A DNA stretch of 64,000 nucleotides. It comes from Corticium candelabrum (Eukaryota > Porifera > Homoscleromorpha > Homosclerophorida > Plakinidae). The stretch spans positions 10,070,806 through 10,134,805 of the forward strand of contig NC_085085.1 in assembly GCF_963422355.1 (NCBI RefSeq), given 5' to 3'. Shown piece after piece: positions 12,601 to 23,400 of this stretch (positions within the stretch are counted from its first letter, which is position 1; each line of letters begins with the position of its first letter). Both the position numbers and the translations under genes were made by a program. The notes below the pieces were generated by a model. The model was not told where the DNA came from and searched no databases. It saw only the letters and a list, made by a program, of their open reading frames with translations.

Positions 12601-15371
12601 CAAATGCCTGCACTCATGTCAAATGTCTTGGCTGACTCACAATCAGACAGTAATCTAATCAGACGCATATACATACTGAAAGTGGACATTTCAAGTCCAT
12701 TCAACAAGGTAGGTAGACTTCAGTCTAAATCTAACCTAACAAATGCGATTACAACAAAGTGGCAAAAAAGTTCATTGGCTTTAAGCTTTACTTAAAGTTT
12801 AGTAGCAGCTATGAAAATTAGAATTGCTGTACCAACAGAATATCCATATTACTACTTTCTACTGCGTTGATTTGCAAACATGGTACAAAACATTTCCCGA
12901 TGCTGAAACAAGGCTATAACAAAACATTAACAACCCATAATAAATAACAAAAATAATGCCGTGAACTAGTAAAGTAAACTGCATAACTACCCGCAGCCAA
13001 ACAACCATAATAGACCCCATTACACAGCAACTCATCCCTGTCACTCGTACAGTAACAAATAACCTACCAACAGATGACACCTGGAGCCTTAAGCTAGGTT
13101 TACAATATGACACTCGCAACGCTCGCAATGCTAGGGATGACGCTAGCAACAACGCTCAGGCAGGCGTCATATTGTAAACACTCGCAAGTCGCGTCATGAG
13201 CGTTGTCAGCATCGTCGACACTAGAGTTGATTCAAGTTCAACTCTAGCATTCAAACCGGAAGTGCTCTAGCATCTACCGAAAACACATGCCTTTTGTCGA
13301 CAAATCAGAGACTAGATCCGGGAGTGAAATAACCAGAAGTAAACTATAAAAGAGAAGCCTACCGAATGTGTGTAGCTTGTGGTAGATCAAGTTACGGTAG
13401 CTTGTAGATGCAAGGCGCAAGAAAAACGCTTGGAAAAATGTATCGGAAAAATCGAGCTCCCAGCAGCAGGCTGCCAAAAATGTGGAAGCGTCTCCACGAC
13501 AACTTGGTGCGGGAGAAAATGAAAAACAAATCACAGACTTTTGTATTCATGGTATACGATTATGATGAGCATGCGCGTAGTGCTCGTTGCTGACACGATA
13601 TTGTAAATGGAACAGCGTCAGTGTCAGCATTTTGACACCTACTCGCCGTCTTTGCCAGCGTTCTCGCGAGCGTCATCAGCGTCATATTATAAACCTAGCT
13701 TTACACTAGAACCTTAATGATTGTAGTCATAGTCATGCAGCAGCACACATGAAAAATACTGTATAAAACACAATACAACTAAATTGAAATTCTTTGCCTA
13801 ATAATTAACTCTCACCTTTCATTCTATTCTGCCTGAGTAACTTGATGAAAGCAAACTGGTCAAATCCCAGCAACAACACAAGCTTGTTCTCACAATCTCG
13901 ATCATCAGCAGCATCCTTCAATATGTCCAACACTTCTTCTCCTTTCTTTTGTGATACAATGTGATCATTATAGAACTTATTAAGCTCTCGCTGTAAGTAG
14001 TACGCATCAATAGCTCGAGGATGAAGTTCATCAGATTCACGATGACCTCCCAGTTTGCTGCTGTCTAAGTCAGTATGAAGAATGAGCTTGTCATCGGCCT
14101 CTTCTCCCTCTGCCTCATCAGCCGAGTCTTCTTCTCCAATATCTTCTCGATACTCAGCTTTCTGAGCCTCATCATCTTCTCCTTCAAACACAACAGCCAC
14201 TCCATAATCCTCATCAATATCTGCTTCAGCACCCGCTCCTCCACTCTCCTTTACACTCGTATAGTCAGTAATTTTCCTTCCAAGATTCACTAGCAGTGAA
14301 AACCTCTCCTCGGTCATTGACCCTAAAAGACTTTCCACTTCCTTTTTCTTATCTCGCTCTTTCAGTTTGTCTTCTTTCAGAGTTGCTAGAACCTCATCTG
14401 CAGCACCACACAAGATGTCTCTTGGTTGGTCACCAATGGCAGCTTGAATGAAACTAAGAAGAACTTCATATGTGGACCTAGTTTCTCGTGTCTTTGGTTG
14501 ATAGTTAATTCCACTCAGTTCATCTACATCTTTGGCTAAAACACTACCACTTCCTCTTGCACTGCTCCTGGATTCTCTCTTGGCACGCCTATAACATGTA
14601 AAATAGCTCAACACATTAAGATTTCATTGAGGCAAGCATTCGAGTGTTACAGAACCCATTCATTTTACACTGTGAACAACCTATTAGACAGAATGTGGTA
14701 TATATTAATTATTAAGTATTAAATTATACGACTAAGAAATGTGATTTTAAATTAATTTGTTTAAGTGTATCACGCCCAAGTCAAAAGGCCACTAGAGCCA
14801 ACAGCCTACCTATTACTACAGCAACATCATGATACACAAAATTAAATTATTGCTGTCTTTTTCTATAAATCAAAAGAAAACTAAATGAGACCAATTCACA
14901 AAGCTTACTGATTAGGCAGTGTGCATGCACATATAAATTAACCATTGTAAACAGAACAAGCATGCAGCGAGCATAAGACTACCATTCTATGATTCCTGTG
15001 TATGTGTACAAGCCAAAGAGAAGAGAATAGCTGGGACATGCAGAGTAAGCTTAATTAAAGATATTTCAAGTCACAACGACTTACTTCGCCTCTTGTTCTT
15101 CGAATTTAGGAACAGGTGGTCTGCTGCGCAGAGACCTGTCGCCCATTTTGGTTCCAACCATTTTCCCCACCAGAGTCTGCACTTCGCCTGTCGGTTCATC
15201 TCTGCCTGGACGATCGATTAGAGAGCGATCGACTTGCAGCACAAGGTTAGAATTCTGCAGACACAAATAGTGGCGACATATCGACACAGTTTCACATCAC
15301 GTCTTTGTTGTGATGCAATAAATTACCGCTTTGTATTCGTACTGTACACGTCTCGCCGACAAATCAGCCAT
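650..15371 (-). CDS. SNRNP200: U5 snRNP 200 kDa helicase (Brr2), N-terminal part, 17 exons; C-terminus off the left edge
   Basis: This is the Ski2-like RNA helicase that unwinds U4/U6 during spliceosome activation in the nucleus. The minus-strand exons join in frame: 15327-15371, 15085-15254, 13816-14588, 11904-12130, 11428-11542, 11170-11363, 8967-9122, 8416-8586, 7661-7978, 4926-5075, 4810-4871, 3402-4203, 3258-3341, 3088-3194, 1062-1283, 927-999 and 650-821. They give 1,280 residues plus one base, against about 2,136 in human. The start [15 protein letters not shown] matches the animal N-terminus. Walker A (CAPTGAGKTN, near residue 508) is split by an intron between T and G. DEIH follows near 618, then [16 protein letters not shown] and the first Sec63 region, ending at FIRVVSDSW. 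No stop or frameshift is seen. Introns 10 and 7 hold DNA-transposon insertions. The second helicase cassette must lie to the left of base 1. Splice sites were read by eye and fit GT-AG. Confidence 0.96.
5276..6668. mobile_element. Non-autonomous TIR DNA transposon in SNRNP200 intron 10 (1,393 bp)
   Basis: The element begins CAGGGTTCGAAAA and ends TTTTCGAACCCTG, a perfect 13-bp terminal inverted repeat. The five bases AACAG sit directly outside both ends (5271-5275 and 6669-6673), consistent with a target-site duplication. Both subterminal regions carry repeated GTCGCCA/TGGCGAC words (near 5307, 5330, 6570 and 6630-6650), the kind of clustered motif that transposases bind. Internal open frames are short and I recognise no transposase. 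The TIR resembles those of hAT-like elements, but a 5-bp duplication is not typical of hAT, so the superfamily stays open. Confidence 0.8.
9958..10806. mobile_element. 849-bp TIR insertion within dispersed repeat copy A, carrying an open frame
   Basis: The left end (9958-9994) and the reverse complement of the right end (10770-10806) align over about 37 bases, sharing ACCAA, TTCTT, GTTTC and GGTAACC blocks. Copy C of the host repeat (near 21960) lacks this segment: there AAACAGTTACTGTGG is uninterrupted, so it serves as an empty paralogous site. The interior is richer in GC than its surroundings and holds a 197-codon open frame on the minus strand. A target-site duplication could not be settled. 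Confidence 0.65.
10107..10700 (-). CDS. Hypothetical 197-residue open frame inside the TIR insertion
   Basis: I do not recognise this protein. It is an uninterrupted minus-strand frame nested in SNRNP200 intron 7. The N-terminal two thirds look like a soluble, cysteine-containing stretch (C-x(n)-C-x(n)-W spacing vaguely like an Ig-type fold, around [15 protein letters not shown] and ARWLMS). The last third has a strongly hydrophobic stretch, [19 protein letters not shown], that could span a membrane. A second frame (10150-10338) is also open across the same bases, so a frameshift or a non-coding origin is possible. It could be captured host gene sequence, a transposon product or chance. Confidence 0.25.
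   Translation of the reverse strand: MLHASACIVPLRTVCVSTYKAKCTCTTATIICAMPAVSVAVLDGGRFIINSRVLCVEESSLLKGILCMVTSDDDARWLMSVQTASDSGTRYDAVPDDNVGLHLEFGRHHVFFTLEAATALTCQQLRLKVQTTCLCGMRRSSVFLSHLHLDLAVQPLAWIFLLLTLLISTGLLALDSWLVFVTVRVCTSCGPLLEHCG
13092..13700. mobile_element. Harbinger-like MITE, 609 bp, in SNRNP200 intron 3
   Basis: The ends are inverted repeats: AGCTAGGTTTACAATATGAC at the left against the complement of GTCATATTATAAACCTAGCT at the right. TTA flanks both sides (13089-13091 and 13701-13703), the 3-bp duplication typical of PIF/Harbinger elements. CGCTCGCAACG-type words recur inside both ends. A short plus-strand frame at 13408-13593 includes [18 protein letters not shown], reminiscent of the MADF/Myb-like DNA-binding proteins that Harbinger elements carry. 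No transposase is present, so it is a deletion derivative. Confidence 0.75.
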
Positions 15372-15934
15372 AGTAGAAGTGCTGTAAGCTACTTACGCAC
15401 ACAGCGCGTTCTACAAGAGCATGCGCGTTAGCATGCAAGCGTAACACTGGCCTCGTACACAGGCCCTCTGTGCGCGGACGAAGAAATAGGTGTGCACTGT
15501 ACTGCGCACTGCGCAGAGGGTCTGGTATGTGCCAATATCAATGCTCTAGAAGACTCTGTTAAAATGCTAGGTTCGCACGCTCAGACATCTAGAACCTAGT
15601 TCGAAGAATGTTACAAATTAGAGCAGACGAAATTTTAATGTCTTAGTACTGAGCATCTAGAATATCAATGTTCTATCAATATTCCTTTAGCTGTATATAG
15701 TCTTGCGCTGCTTGTAATGTGTTTCAACTAGCTACTTTCATGATTCATTGAACGAATCTAATGTTCTGTTGTTCTCATTGTTAGTAGCCTTAAAGCTGTC
15801 TAAACAATGTGGTTTTTCTTAGTTTATTACAACAGCATTACATCTGACAAAAAAGCATAAATTGGACAGACTTTGTAAACAACACAGCCAATTTGTCACA
15901 AGCACCATTAATTAATATAGTATATAACAAATTG
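15372..15934. other. Intergenic region between NANS 3' end and SNRNP200 start
   Basis: These 563 bases lie between two minus-strand genes. They must hold the SNRNP200 promoter, next to 15372, and the NANS 3' untranslated region, next to 15934. I see no TATA-like box at a convincing position and no repeat. The 15400-15530 part is comparatively GC-rich, as expected near a housekeeping promoter. Confidence 0.5.
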
Positions 15935-18407
15935 TCATGCTAAGTACTCTTCCAGCATTGTTTCGTCATCCCCTACTTCTTGCTTGGTTGTTCGCCCTAT
16001 CAGCTCGTAAATCCTTTGAGGCGGAAAACCGATGGGCTCAGCAACCTTAATTGCAAGCATATCCATACTCAATGTTGTCCCTGAAGGGACATGTGTTGCT
16101 GCTACCACACTCTTCCCCAACTAAAAAAACCCAAACAGTTAGAAAACATGTGCAGATCAATTAAGTTAAACTAGTGTAGTAAATGATACAAGATTTTGAT
16201 ATACCTTGTTGTGACAAGCTATTTCACTGGCTCTCATTTCCTTTAATGGAGTACCAAGAGCAGTCTCAACAATTCGAATTTGTTTGATTAATTCTGCTAG
16301 CTCACTCATATCGAGCGAGGCAGCATGATCATTTCCCTTCCATGTCTTGTCCATTGTGATATGTCGTTCAACTAGTTTTGCACCAACAGCAACAGCTGCC
16401 ACAGAAATTGTTAGACCACTTTCATGTCCCGAGTAGCCAATAGGAACGTCTGGAAACTCCTTCTGGTATGCCTATAAATACAAAGTCAAAATCTTAGTTA
16501 ACATTTACGCATTATCCCCAAGTTTCAAGAATGGATGCCCTGTAGATTTAGAGTTATTAGCCTTACTGAAACAGACAAAAGAAAAACAGAATTTAGCCAT
16601 GCTCCCTATATTGACGATCTCTATTTCTCGTATTGTAGATTGCCTTTGTAAAAGCTAAAAACATAGACCAAGTCATACACATCATTAAACCGTTTCAGGA
16701 AAGAATACACCTTTATTCTAGGCATTTCCAGAGATGTAACTATCCAACCATACCACCAAACCTGGGCAATCCCTACATACAGGATACTACCGTACCCTGT
16801 TATTAGGAACCATACTTAGCTGGTTAAGTTGCAATGCATATCTAAAGTTCTAGCTCTCTGAATGTACTAGTATGGGTTCAATTTCAGATGGCAACAGCAA
16901 TATAAAAATAGCCGTTAGTTCTTTCTCATTGTTTCTTTGACTATTTTCAAAGAGTAGACTCTGTCTCTGTCTATGAGAAGTTTCTATCATCTAGAATGAA
17001 AATCATTCGCAAACCTTATGGGATAGCATGGGTAGCATGCATAGTATCGATTCAGCTGACTCAGTTCAACTTCTTACCGTAATACATCTGAGGTGCACAT
17101 CAGCAGGATCAAGTGGATACGCACTGGTACACTGAAGCAAAGCAAAATTTGGATTTAATGGCTTGACTGTTTGATAGACTTGCCTCATGGTATCCATGGT
17201 TTGCATACCTAGACAGACATCTACTGATTAGTGATAGTAATACTAAAACTGAGCAATTTCATAGCAAATGCCTGATGAAATGACCATTGGACGTTTCTTT
17301 TTAGCTGCACGCTCCAGAAATGGAAGATTGTTAGTATCACCGGATCCCACTTTCAAGAAAGGAACTCGAAGATCATCCAACAAGAAATCAGCAGCTGCCT
17401 AAACAAGTTCAGTAGAGCATCACTTATCAAGATGCCACTTGTCCATATTGAACTAACTGACATTATACAGGGCCTATAGCCCTTAGAGTATTTATAGTTA
17501 GCTGGTAGTTGTATGGTTTTCGTGTGGTTTTTGGGTGTAGTTATGTAGTAGATTTATTGTCATTTTCAATTTGCTTGTTTTACATAATTTCTTGTATGTT
17601 ATTCTAGTATTATTCTATGCTAACTGAGCTTACTAAACTAGCTACTAACATTTGTGATTACCATTTTCTGAGTTAAAATAAAGTGAGTGAGTGACTATGT
17701 TGGACAGAGGTATTGTTTGATCTTACTTCACTTTAGTGCTATGTTGATTGAGCTCCAAATAATTCAAACTATAAATGAGTGAGTGGGTCTTTGAGGTGTT
17801 TTAATGTCACAGTTAAACAGGGCCTACTGCCCTGATACTTGTTTTGATACATGCGAGTGAGTGGCTGCAGATACCTTCTACCGATTTTATGTGAAATAAT
17901 AAATGAGTGAGTAGGTGAATGAGTTGTTTCATCTAGACAGAGAAATCCTCTAACAAAGTAAATCTACAAGAAACAATGCTCGAAAGTTTAGCTACATTCC
18001 CAGTCTAGCTACGTATATATACTTAACTATTATAGCGTACGTCTAACTTTGCTAACCTGGTCCATTCCTGACGCAGAAAAAATAATACCCACTTCTTCTT
18101 CAGCATATTTCTTCAGCTCATGGAACTGCGATTGACTAAACTCTAGATGTTTCTTGTGTTCCCCGTATGTCTTACCCCAAGAATGCGGGCTTATGTAGGG
18201 CCTCGCCAGCGCCGCTTTGTTAAACTTATATTCGAGTTCACTCTTCTGAAACTTCGCACAGTCTGCACCAGCAGATTTGACGAGACGAATCATTTGCTTG
18301 GCGATATTGATATCTCCCTGGTGGTTCTGACCGATCTCCGCAATAAAAAAGCAAGGATGGTCACCGCCGATCCACCTCCCAGGGGCTATCTCGAATTCAA
18401 GTGGCAT
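15935..18407 (-). CDS. NANS: N-acetylneuraminate-9-phosphate synthase (sialic acid synthase), complete, 5 exons
   Basis: This enzyme condenses ManNAc-6-phosphate with phosphoenolpyruvate to give Neu5Ac-9-phosphate in the cytosol. Exons 18057-18407, 17272-17398, 17078-17208, 16205-16471 and 15935-16120 join in frame to 353 residues (human 359). The NeuB barrel is intact: FFIAEIGQNHQGD, CAKFQKSELEYKFN, FLKVGSGDTNN, ERHITMDKTWKGNDHAASL. The last exon encodes the antifreeze-like SAF domain (GKSVVAATHVPSGTTLSMDM) that closes the active site in the family. The ATG at 18407 gives MPLEFEIAPGRWIGG, matching the animal start. Intron 2 appears to use a GC donor (TCAG then GCATTT, at 17271). The gene is head-to-head with GNE, 331 bp apart, and I see no lesion. 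Confidence 0.96.
16690..16870. repeat. Short dispersed repeat fragment in a NANS intron
   Basis: An ATCCCTACATACAGGATACT-type block at about 16774-16810, continuing ACCGTACCCTGT, recurs with few changes at 21830-21860 next to dispersed repeat copy C. The block contains a small palindrome (ACAGGGTAC and GTACCCTGT at 21846-21868). It is probably a fragment of the same family. Confidence 0.5.
17460..17925. repeat. Retroelement-like 3' tails with TGAG-rich ends, repeated
   Basis: The block contains CAGGGCCTATAGCCCT (17469) and CAGGGCCTACTGCCCT (17819), and three AATAAA-like ends running into TGAGTGAGTG tails (near 17680, 17775 and 17903). Such stacked tails are typical of 5'-truncated LINE or SINE 3' ends. 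I see no coding. It lies in NANS intron 1. Confidence 0.45.
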
Positions 18408-18738
18408 TCCGTCGAAAGCAATCAGAAATCTTCAATAGGTGTGGTCCTCATGCGTTGTCGAAAGTCCCGTATGTCAGAAATGCTTTTGTACCCTGGAGTA
18501 GGTGTAATATGTACGTGTATTTTGAACAAGCTATTTCAATTTTGCGTCCAAGATTATCTGTCTGTGTTCGATGCGCATGATTGTTATTGGAGTTCTGCGT
18601 TTTGTGTTGACTGACGGCGACGTAACAGGTGCAGCCCGCCACGTGTTGTATTGTCCCGTATCATTTCAAAAATCAACCACTAGGCGTTTCCTGTACGGCA
18701 CCTTGTGTCCTAGCTCGAAGTCAGCTGTCTTTAGTCCA
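18408..18738. promoter_or_regulatory. Putative bidirectional promoter of NANS and GNE
   Basis: Only 331 bases separate the two start codons, which face away from each other. Both 5' untranslated regions and core promoters must fit here or overlap the genes. No clear TATA box is seen. A CGGCGACG-type GC patch lies near 18615-18625. The promoter role is inferred from geometry alone. Confidence 0.6.
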
Positions 18739-19923
18739 ATGGATGCTAATAACGTACAACAACGTCGCCAGATCAAAGTGTGCATTGCCACATGCAACAG
18801 GGCGGACTACTCTAAGCTGGAGCCGGTTATGGCAGGAATACAGGCTGATCCCGACATGGAACTAAGTGTCATCGTGCTGGGCTCACATCTCATAGATGAT
18901 TACGGGTGAGTGTTTTGATGGGACACATTACTACGCAACTTTAGTCTATATAATTTTAGTTGACCTTTCCGTCACTAGGAAGCTACACCTTGTGTGTGCG
19001 TAGCGACGGTACTAGGGCATGCATGCATGATTTTGCTGTAGACATGCTGTATGTATTAGAGTTGAAAAGCTGATTTCTGAACTATGACCAAATGGAGATC
19101 TGACGAAATGCGCTCCTCTTCAAGTAGGGATAGTCTTTTTCTATTTTGACTGTACTCGTTTGATTACTACCCCACTCCCCATGGTTGGCCAGGGTCAAAG
19201 GTCAAGTATAGGATGAGGCTTTTCTCAAAAATTGACACCTAAAGTAGTTAATTGGTGGAAGTGATTGATCAATTAATTAACTTAAACAGCGTAGGGCTAC
19301 ACTAAAATTTTTCAAGCCACACACACCATCACTGCCTAAAATAGAGAGACCCAATCTTGACTAGAATTTTAAAACTTTTTTTCTGAAAAAAGAAATAGAT
19401 GTGGGGGTTGTATAAAAAGTAATAGAAACAAGATCTATAGATAATATGAACCAAGGCCAGACATCACTAGTGAATCCTTCCAACCCACTAAAATGTAGGA
19501 ATGTGGTTGGAAGGATTCACTAATGATGTCTGGCTTTGGTTCATATTATCTATAGATCTTGTTTCTATTACTTTTTATACAATCCCTACATCTATTTATT
19601 TTTTTCAGAAAAAAGTTTATAAAATTCTGGTTTGGTAAGTTTTTAAGAGTGCGTAAGCACAGCCTACTCCATTAATTAAACAAGATTTTATAGCCTAACA
19701 AAAATACACATTTCCTAAATCATACTTGGTCTACGTGTATAGTTTCATATCTCGAGCATGTGGATCTTAGGTTTACAGTGTACTTGCAAGATATGCTAAG
19801 AGCTGTGCAGTGTTTGTGTATATGTGGTTTGAATCAGACGTTACATTTAGTTGCAATACTTCCGCTAGTAAGTATGAAGCTGCGTTCTACTCGCTTCAGA
19901 GCTACGAGCATACGTGCATGTAG

Positions 19924-19992
<69 letters not shown>

Positions 19993-20424
19993 AGCTCTAT
20001 TGGTTAGAGAGTGCATTTGGAGAATAAAACATTCGGGACCTTGCAGGGTTATAGGTTCAAGTCACAGTGATGGCGAGCTATGGCATAATTTCCTTAAGCA
20101 AGAAACTTACACACATTTGCTTCTCTCAACTCAGGAGTATAAATGAGTACCTGGTCATTGACTGGGGTGGACATGACTGCTGGCTTGGCAGTAACATCAT
20201 GCAACAGACGGGTACTTGTGGGCCTTGGTGTCCAGTCTCAAAGCTGCGCCATAGTCAGTGCCCTGGATGACTCTGGCCAAGCTCCAGGTGGATTGTAGCG
20301 CTGGCCCTAAGCCTCCATGTAGTGCATGGAGGCCCTGTCTCTAGAGGCAAGGGGAGCTAACTCCGCAACTGACCTTAAGGTTGATGTCATTCACGAATGA
20401 CGTGGAGGGCTTGACATTTGTCAA

Positions 20425-20494
<70 letters not shown>

Positions 20495-23400
20495 GCAAAA
20501 TATTTCGATCTCGTGCAAAAGGTTGAGATTGGAGAAGGAATGTATGCAGATGATTAGCTGTTAGATCTCCTGGTTGTCTACAACAATTTCTAGATGCATG
20601 CTTGCATAATTTTAAAGTTTGTGTCCAGTGGGGTATGAGTACTAGCATTTAAACAACTAAAGTTCTTGGTGTGGGCAACAAACAAGCTCGCATTTCCATT
20701 GATGGTCATGCATCACGTTACAGAATGTTGATGAGTTTGTTATCTAGACCACTTAATTGAAAACGCAAGATTCGTTAAGTTGATAGACATGTCACTATTA
20801 TGAGAATCGAGATGCCAGTTTCAGCAGCGTCAGCTTTTTCTTCGTCATCATTGTTGACCAGGTGTCATTGAATGCTACACGCACACGCCGACATTTGCGC
20901 ACGTGTACGTGACCAAGCGTGTGTACACGCGCATGTCGAGCGTCTTGAACAAAAGCTCGACTTCTACATGCGACTGGCTTGTACACAGTACGAGGTCTTT
21001 GATTTGCGGAAGTTCGGTCTTAAATATAATATGGTAGCACTAGACAACTGCAAAATTTTTATCATAGGCCACACCTCTAAGCTCGTAACAAACGTCACAT
21101 TCCGTAGGGCCGAGCACTGCAAAGCCGACATTTTGTGATGAAAGCGAGCCGAATTAAATTGCTTATGCCATCATTTAGATGCTTGAAGGCGTTGGTGTTC
21201 CAACTACGGCAAGAAGAGGTATATCGCATCTGCGATTGCGATGACATTCAACGTCACTTCTAATTAATTATACCCATTTTTTGGGTTTGCTCGTTCAATT
21301 CAAGAGTGCGATTCTTTGCCTAATTGTACGCTTTCAGGTTTTTCAACTAAGAAACGTGTCAAGACTTCTTGTCGCCTTGTTCGTACACGTGTACCTAAAC
21401 TGCTTCCTGTAACGTAGCAGGAGCTTGTGATTGGCTGCTTGGTTATTGTTTGTTAGCTGTTGAACGTAAGTAGGGTAGCAGGTTCAAATCCATTCCACAA
21501 ATCTTTTTCTTAGATGTTTCTTTTTTATCATTAAAAAGAATACAGGTCAGCTTATTCTACATCGTTTCCCAAAGTTTTAGCTATACATATGCGGTAGTCA
21601 ACGAGTTATGCATGACAAAAAAGAAAAAGAAGAAGAAGAAAGAAGACAAAATCCAGCGAAAACTCCGAAATTGACAAGTGTTTTTCTCCTTTTGAAGACA
21701 AGCTGAGATCAATTCAGAAGCGGTCAAGCGTAGTGGAACTTGTAAGGTTTTGTATCTGTCTTTTCCAAGATATTTAGCCGCATTTTAAGGTGATTTCTGG
21801 TATAAAATCTGGCCTCGCCCACACAACCTGGTCCATCCCTACATACAGGGTACTACCGTACCCTGTGATATAGTGCCTGAGTCATCAAAACCTTCAACAC
21901 GTTGACAGGCATGTGCAAGTTGAAGAATATCAGCATTTCTACAGACACAAATCTATGAAACAGTTACTGTGGAAAGCGTCAATTAGCACTAGTTAAGGAC
22001 TGAAAGGTGTGAAATCTTAGAGCTTTGGTCAAAGTAGGGGCTGGGGGCACTTGAGCCCTGGGAGTAATAATCAAGCAAGTAACAGTCACTGCTGCGCAAG
22101 TTGTGTTTGTGTAGCAGTCACCAGATTTGATTAGCAATATTTTTATGTGATCAGCAAATATATCTGACCTATGCCAATATACCAACAACAATCAGGCTAA
22201 TGACAAACAACACTACTTAAGCTCTGTTCACACTAGACCAGAAATGGATCACGATAGACTCGACCCAGTCTCACTCTGCCCTTGTCATTCCCTGGATTGT
22301 CCTTGGCAGAGAGCACCTTGGCTTCAGACCACCCGCTGATGTCACTAAATGCTGCCATTAGTGTGCACTGTGTGCCAGCTGCCTTGGGCACATTTTCGCA
22401 TGCCTGGTAATCGCCCTTGCTGTGGTTGAAAATACGTGGTGCACAAACACTGCAAATCGCCAGAAGAGTGATCATATTGCTTTCTGCACATATATTCGTA
22501 TTGATCTAGGAGTTAGTACAGCCTTTGAACTTGAGTTTTGTCTTTTGTCGGACGATCCGGGTGTCTTACTTGTTGTTTGCGCTTTGAGTTGGCTAAGAGA
22601 GCTTCCAAATCTGATGCAAGTGAGTCTAGACAAGAAAGAGCTGAGAGACAGTTAATGAGTTGAAGTGCAATGTGTGCTTGTCAATGAGCGAGACCGTTAG
22701 CTGCTTGGTTTACATCTTGTATAAATTATTGCTTCCCGGGAGCTTTTTATTGGAACAACATACCTCTGATAAACTCTGCATTTGATACAGATCGACAAAG
22801 TGCAATAATGGCGAGCCCTTAGTGCATTTAGTGGTGGTGGTGGGCGGTCTGAAACTAGTCTCTCTCCGTCGAGGATTGACAATCTGGGGAATGACGAGGG
22901 GAAGTGAGACTACTGGTCGTGATCTGATTGAGAATGTTATTTCTTTGCTTGTTGAAAGCATTGATACAGCAATATAAGACAATTCAAATTGAGCGAGAAC
23001 AAAGAAGATTAATTAAGGAGGTTGGGTTAGATGTTCCAACTACCAGGAATTTCCAAATCAGCGCCCAGCCAAAAGACCGTCCACTGGGCGATCTTTGGAA
23101 ATCTTTCTCATTTACAGCCCATGAGCCGCTAATGAAAATGAAGATTGTGGTGTGATTTGACATTGGCGCCCAAAGTTGGTCAATATTTCGAGGCTGTATA
23201 TAATGTGTGTTACTATTATTATTACTATTGTTATTAGAAATTGTAGTCAATCAGACCAGTTTGTTTTATAAGGTCGTACAAGAATCAAAATTAAAATATT
23301 ACTTAGGAGTGCTTAGAAGATCGTTATTTTTATGATTTTGTAGATCTACTCATCGTTTCATTTCTGCTGATGGCTTCAGTATTACTCAAAAGCTTCATAC

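Noticed and set aside
18147..18614. 155-residue plus-strand open frame across the NANS start
   Set aside because: It is antisense to conserved NANS exon 1 and has no recognisable protein features.
19989..20070. Possible tRNA gene
   Set aside because: A and B boxes are present, but I cannot pair a full acceptor stem and anticodon arm, and a related copy with a SINE body exists at 32113.
19760..20146. 128-residue open frame containing a Val-Cys run
   Set aside because: It is translation through a TG microsatellite and the SINE head; the other frames rich in CV or TH dipeptides (32041, 38108, 39004, 44355, 44517, 49948, 49974) arise the same way.
21405..21520. GGTTCAAATCC B box-like word, possible tRNA or SINE
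   Set aside because: No convincing A box at the right distance and no cloverleaf; a single matching word is weak evidence.
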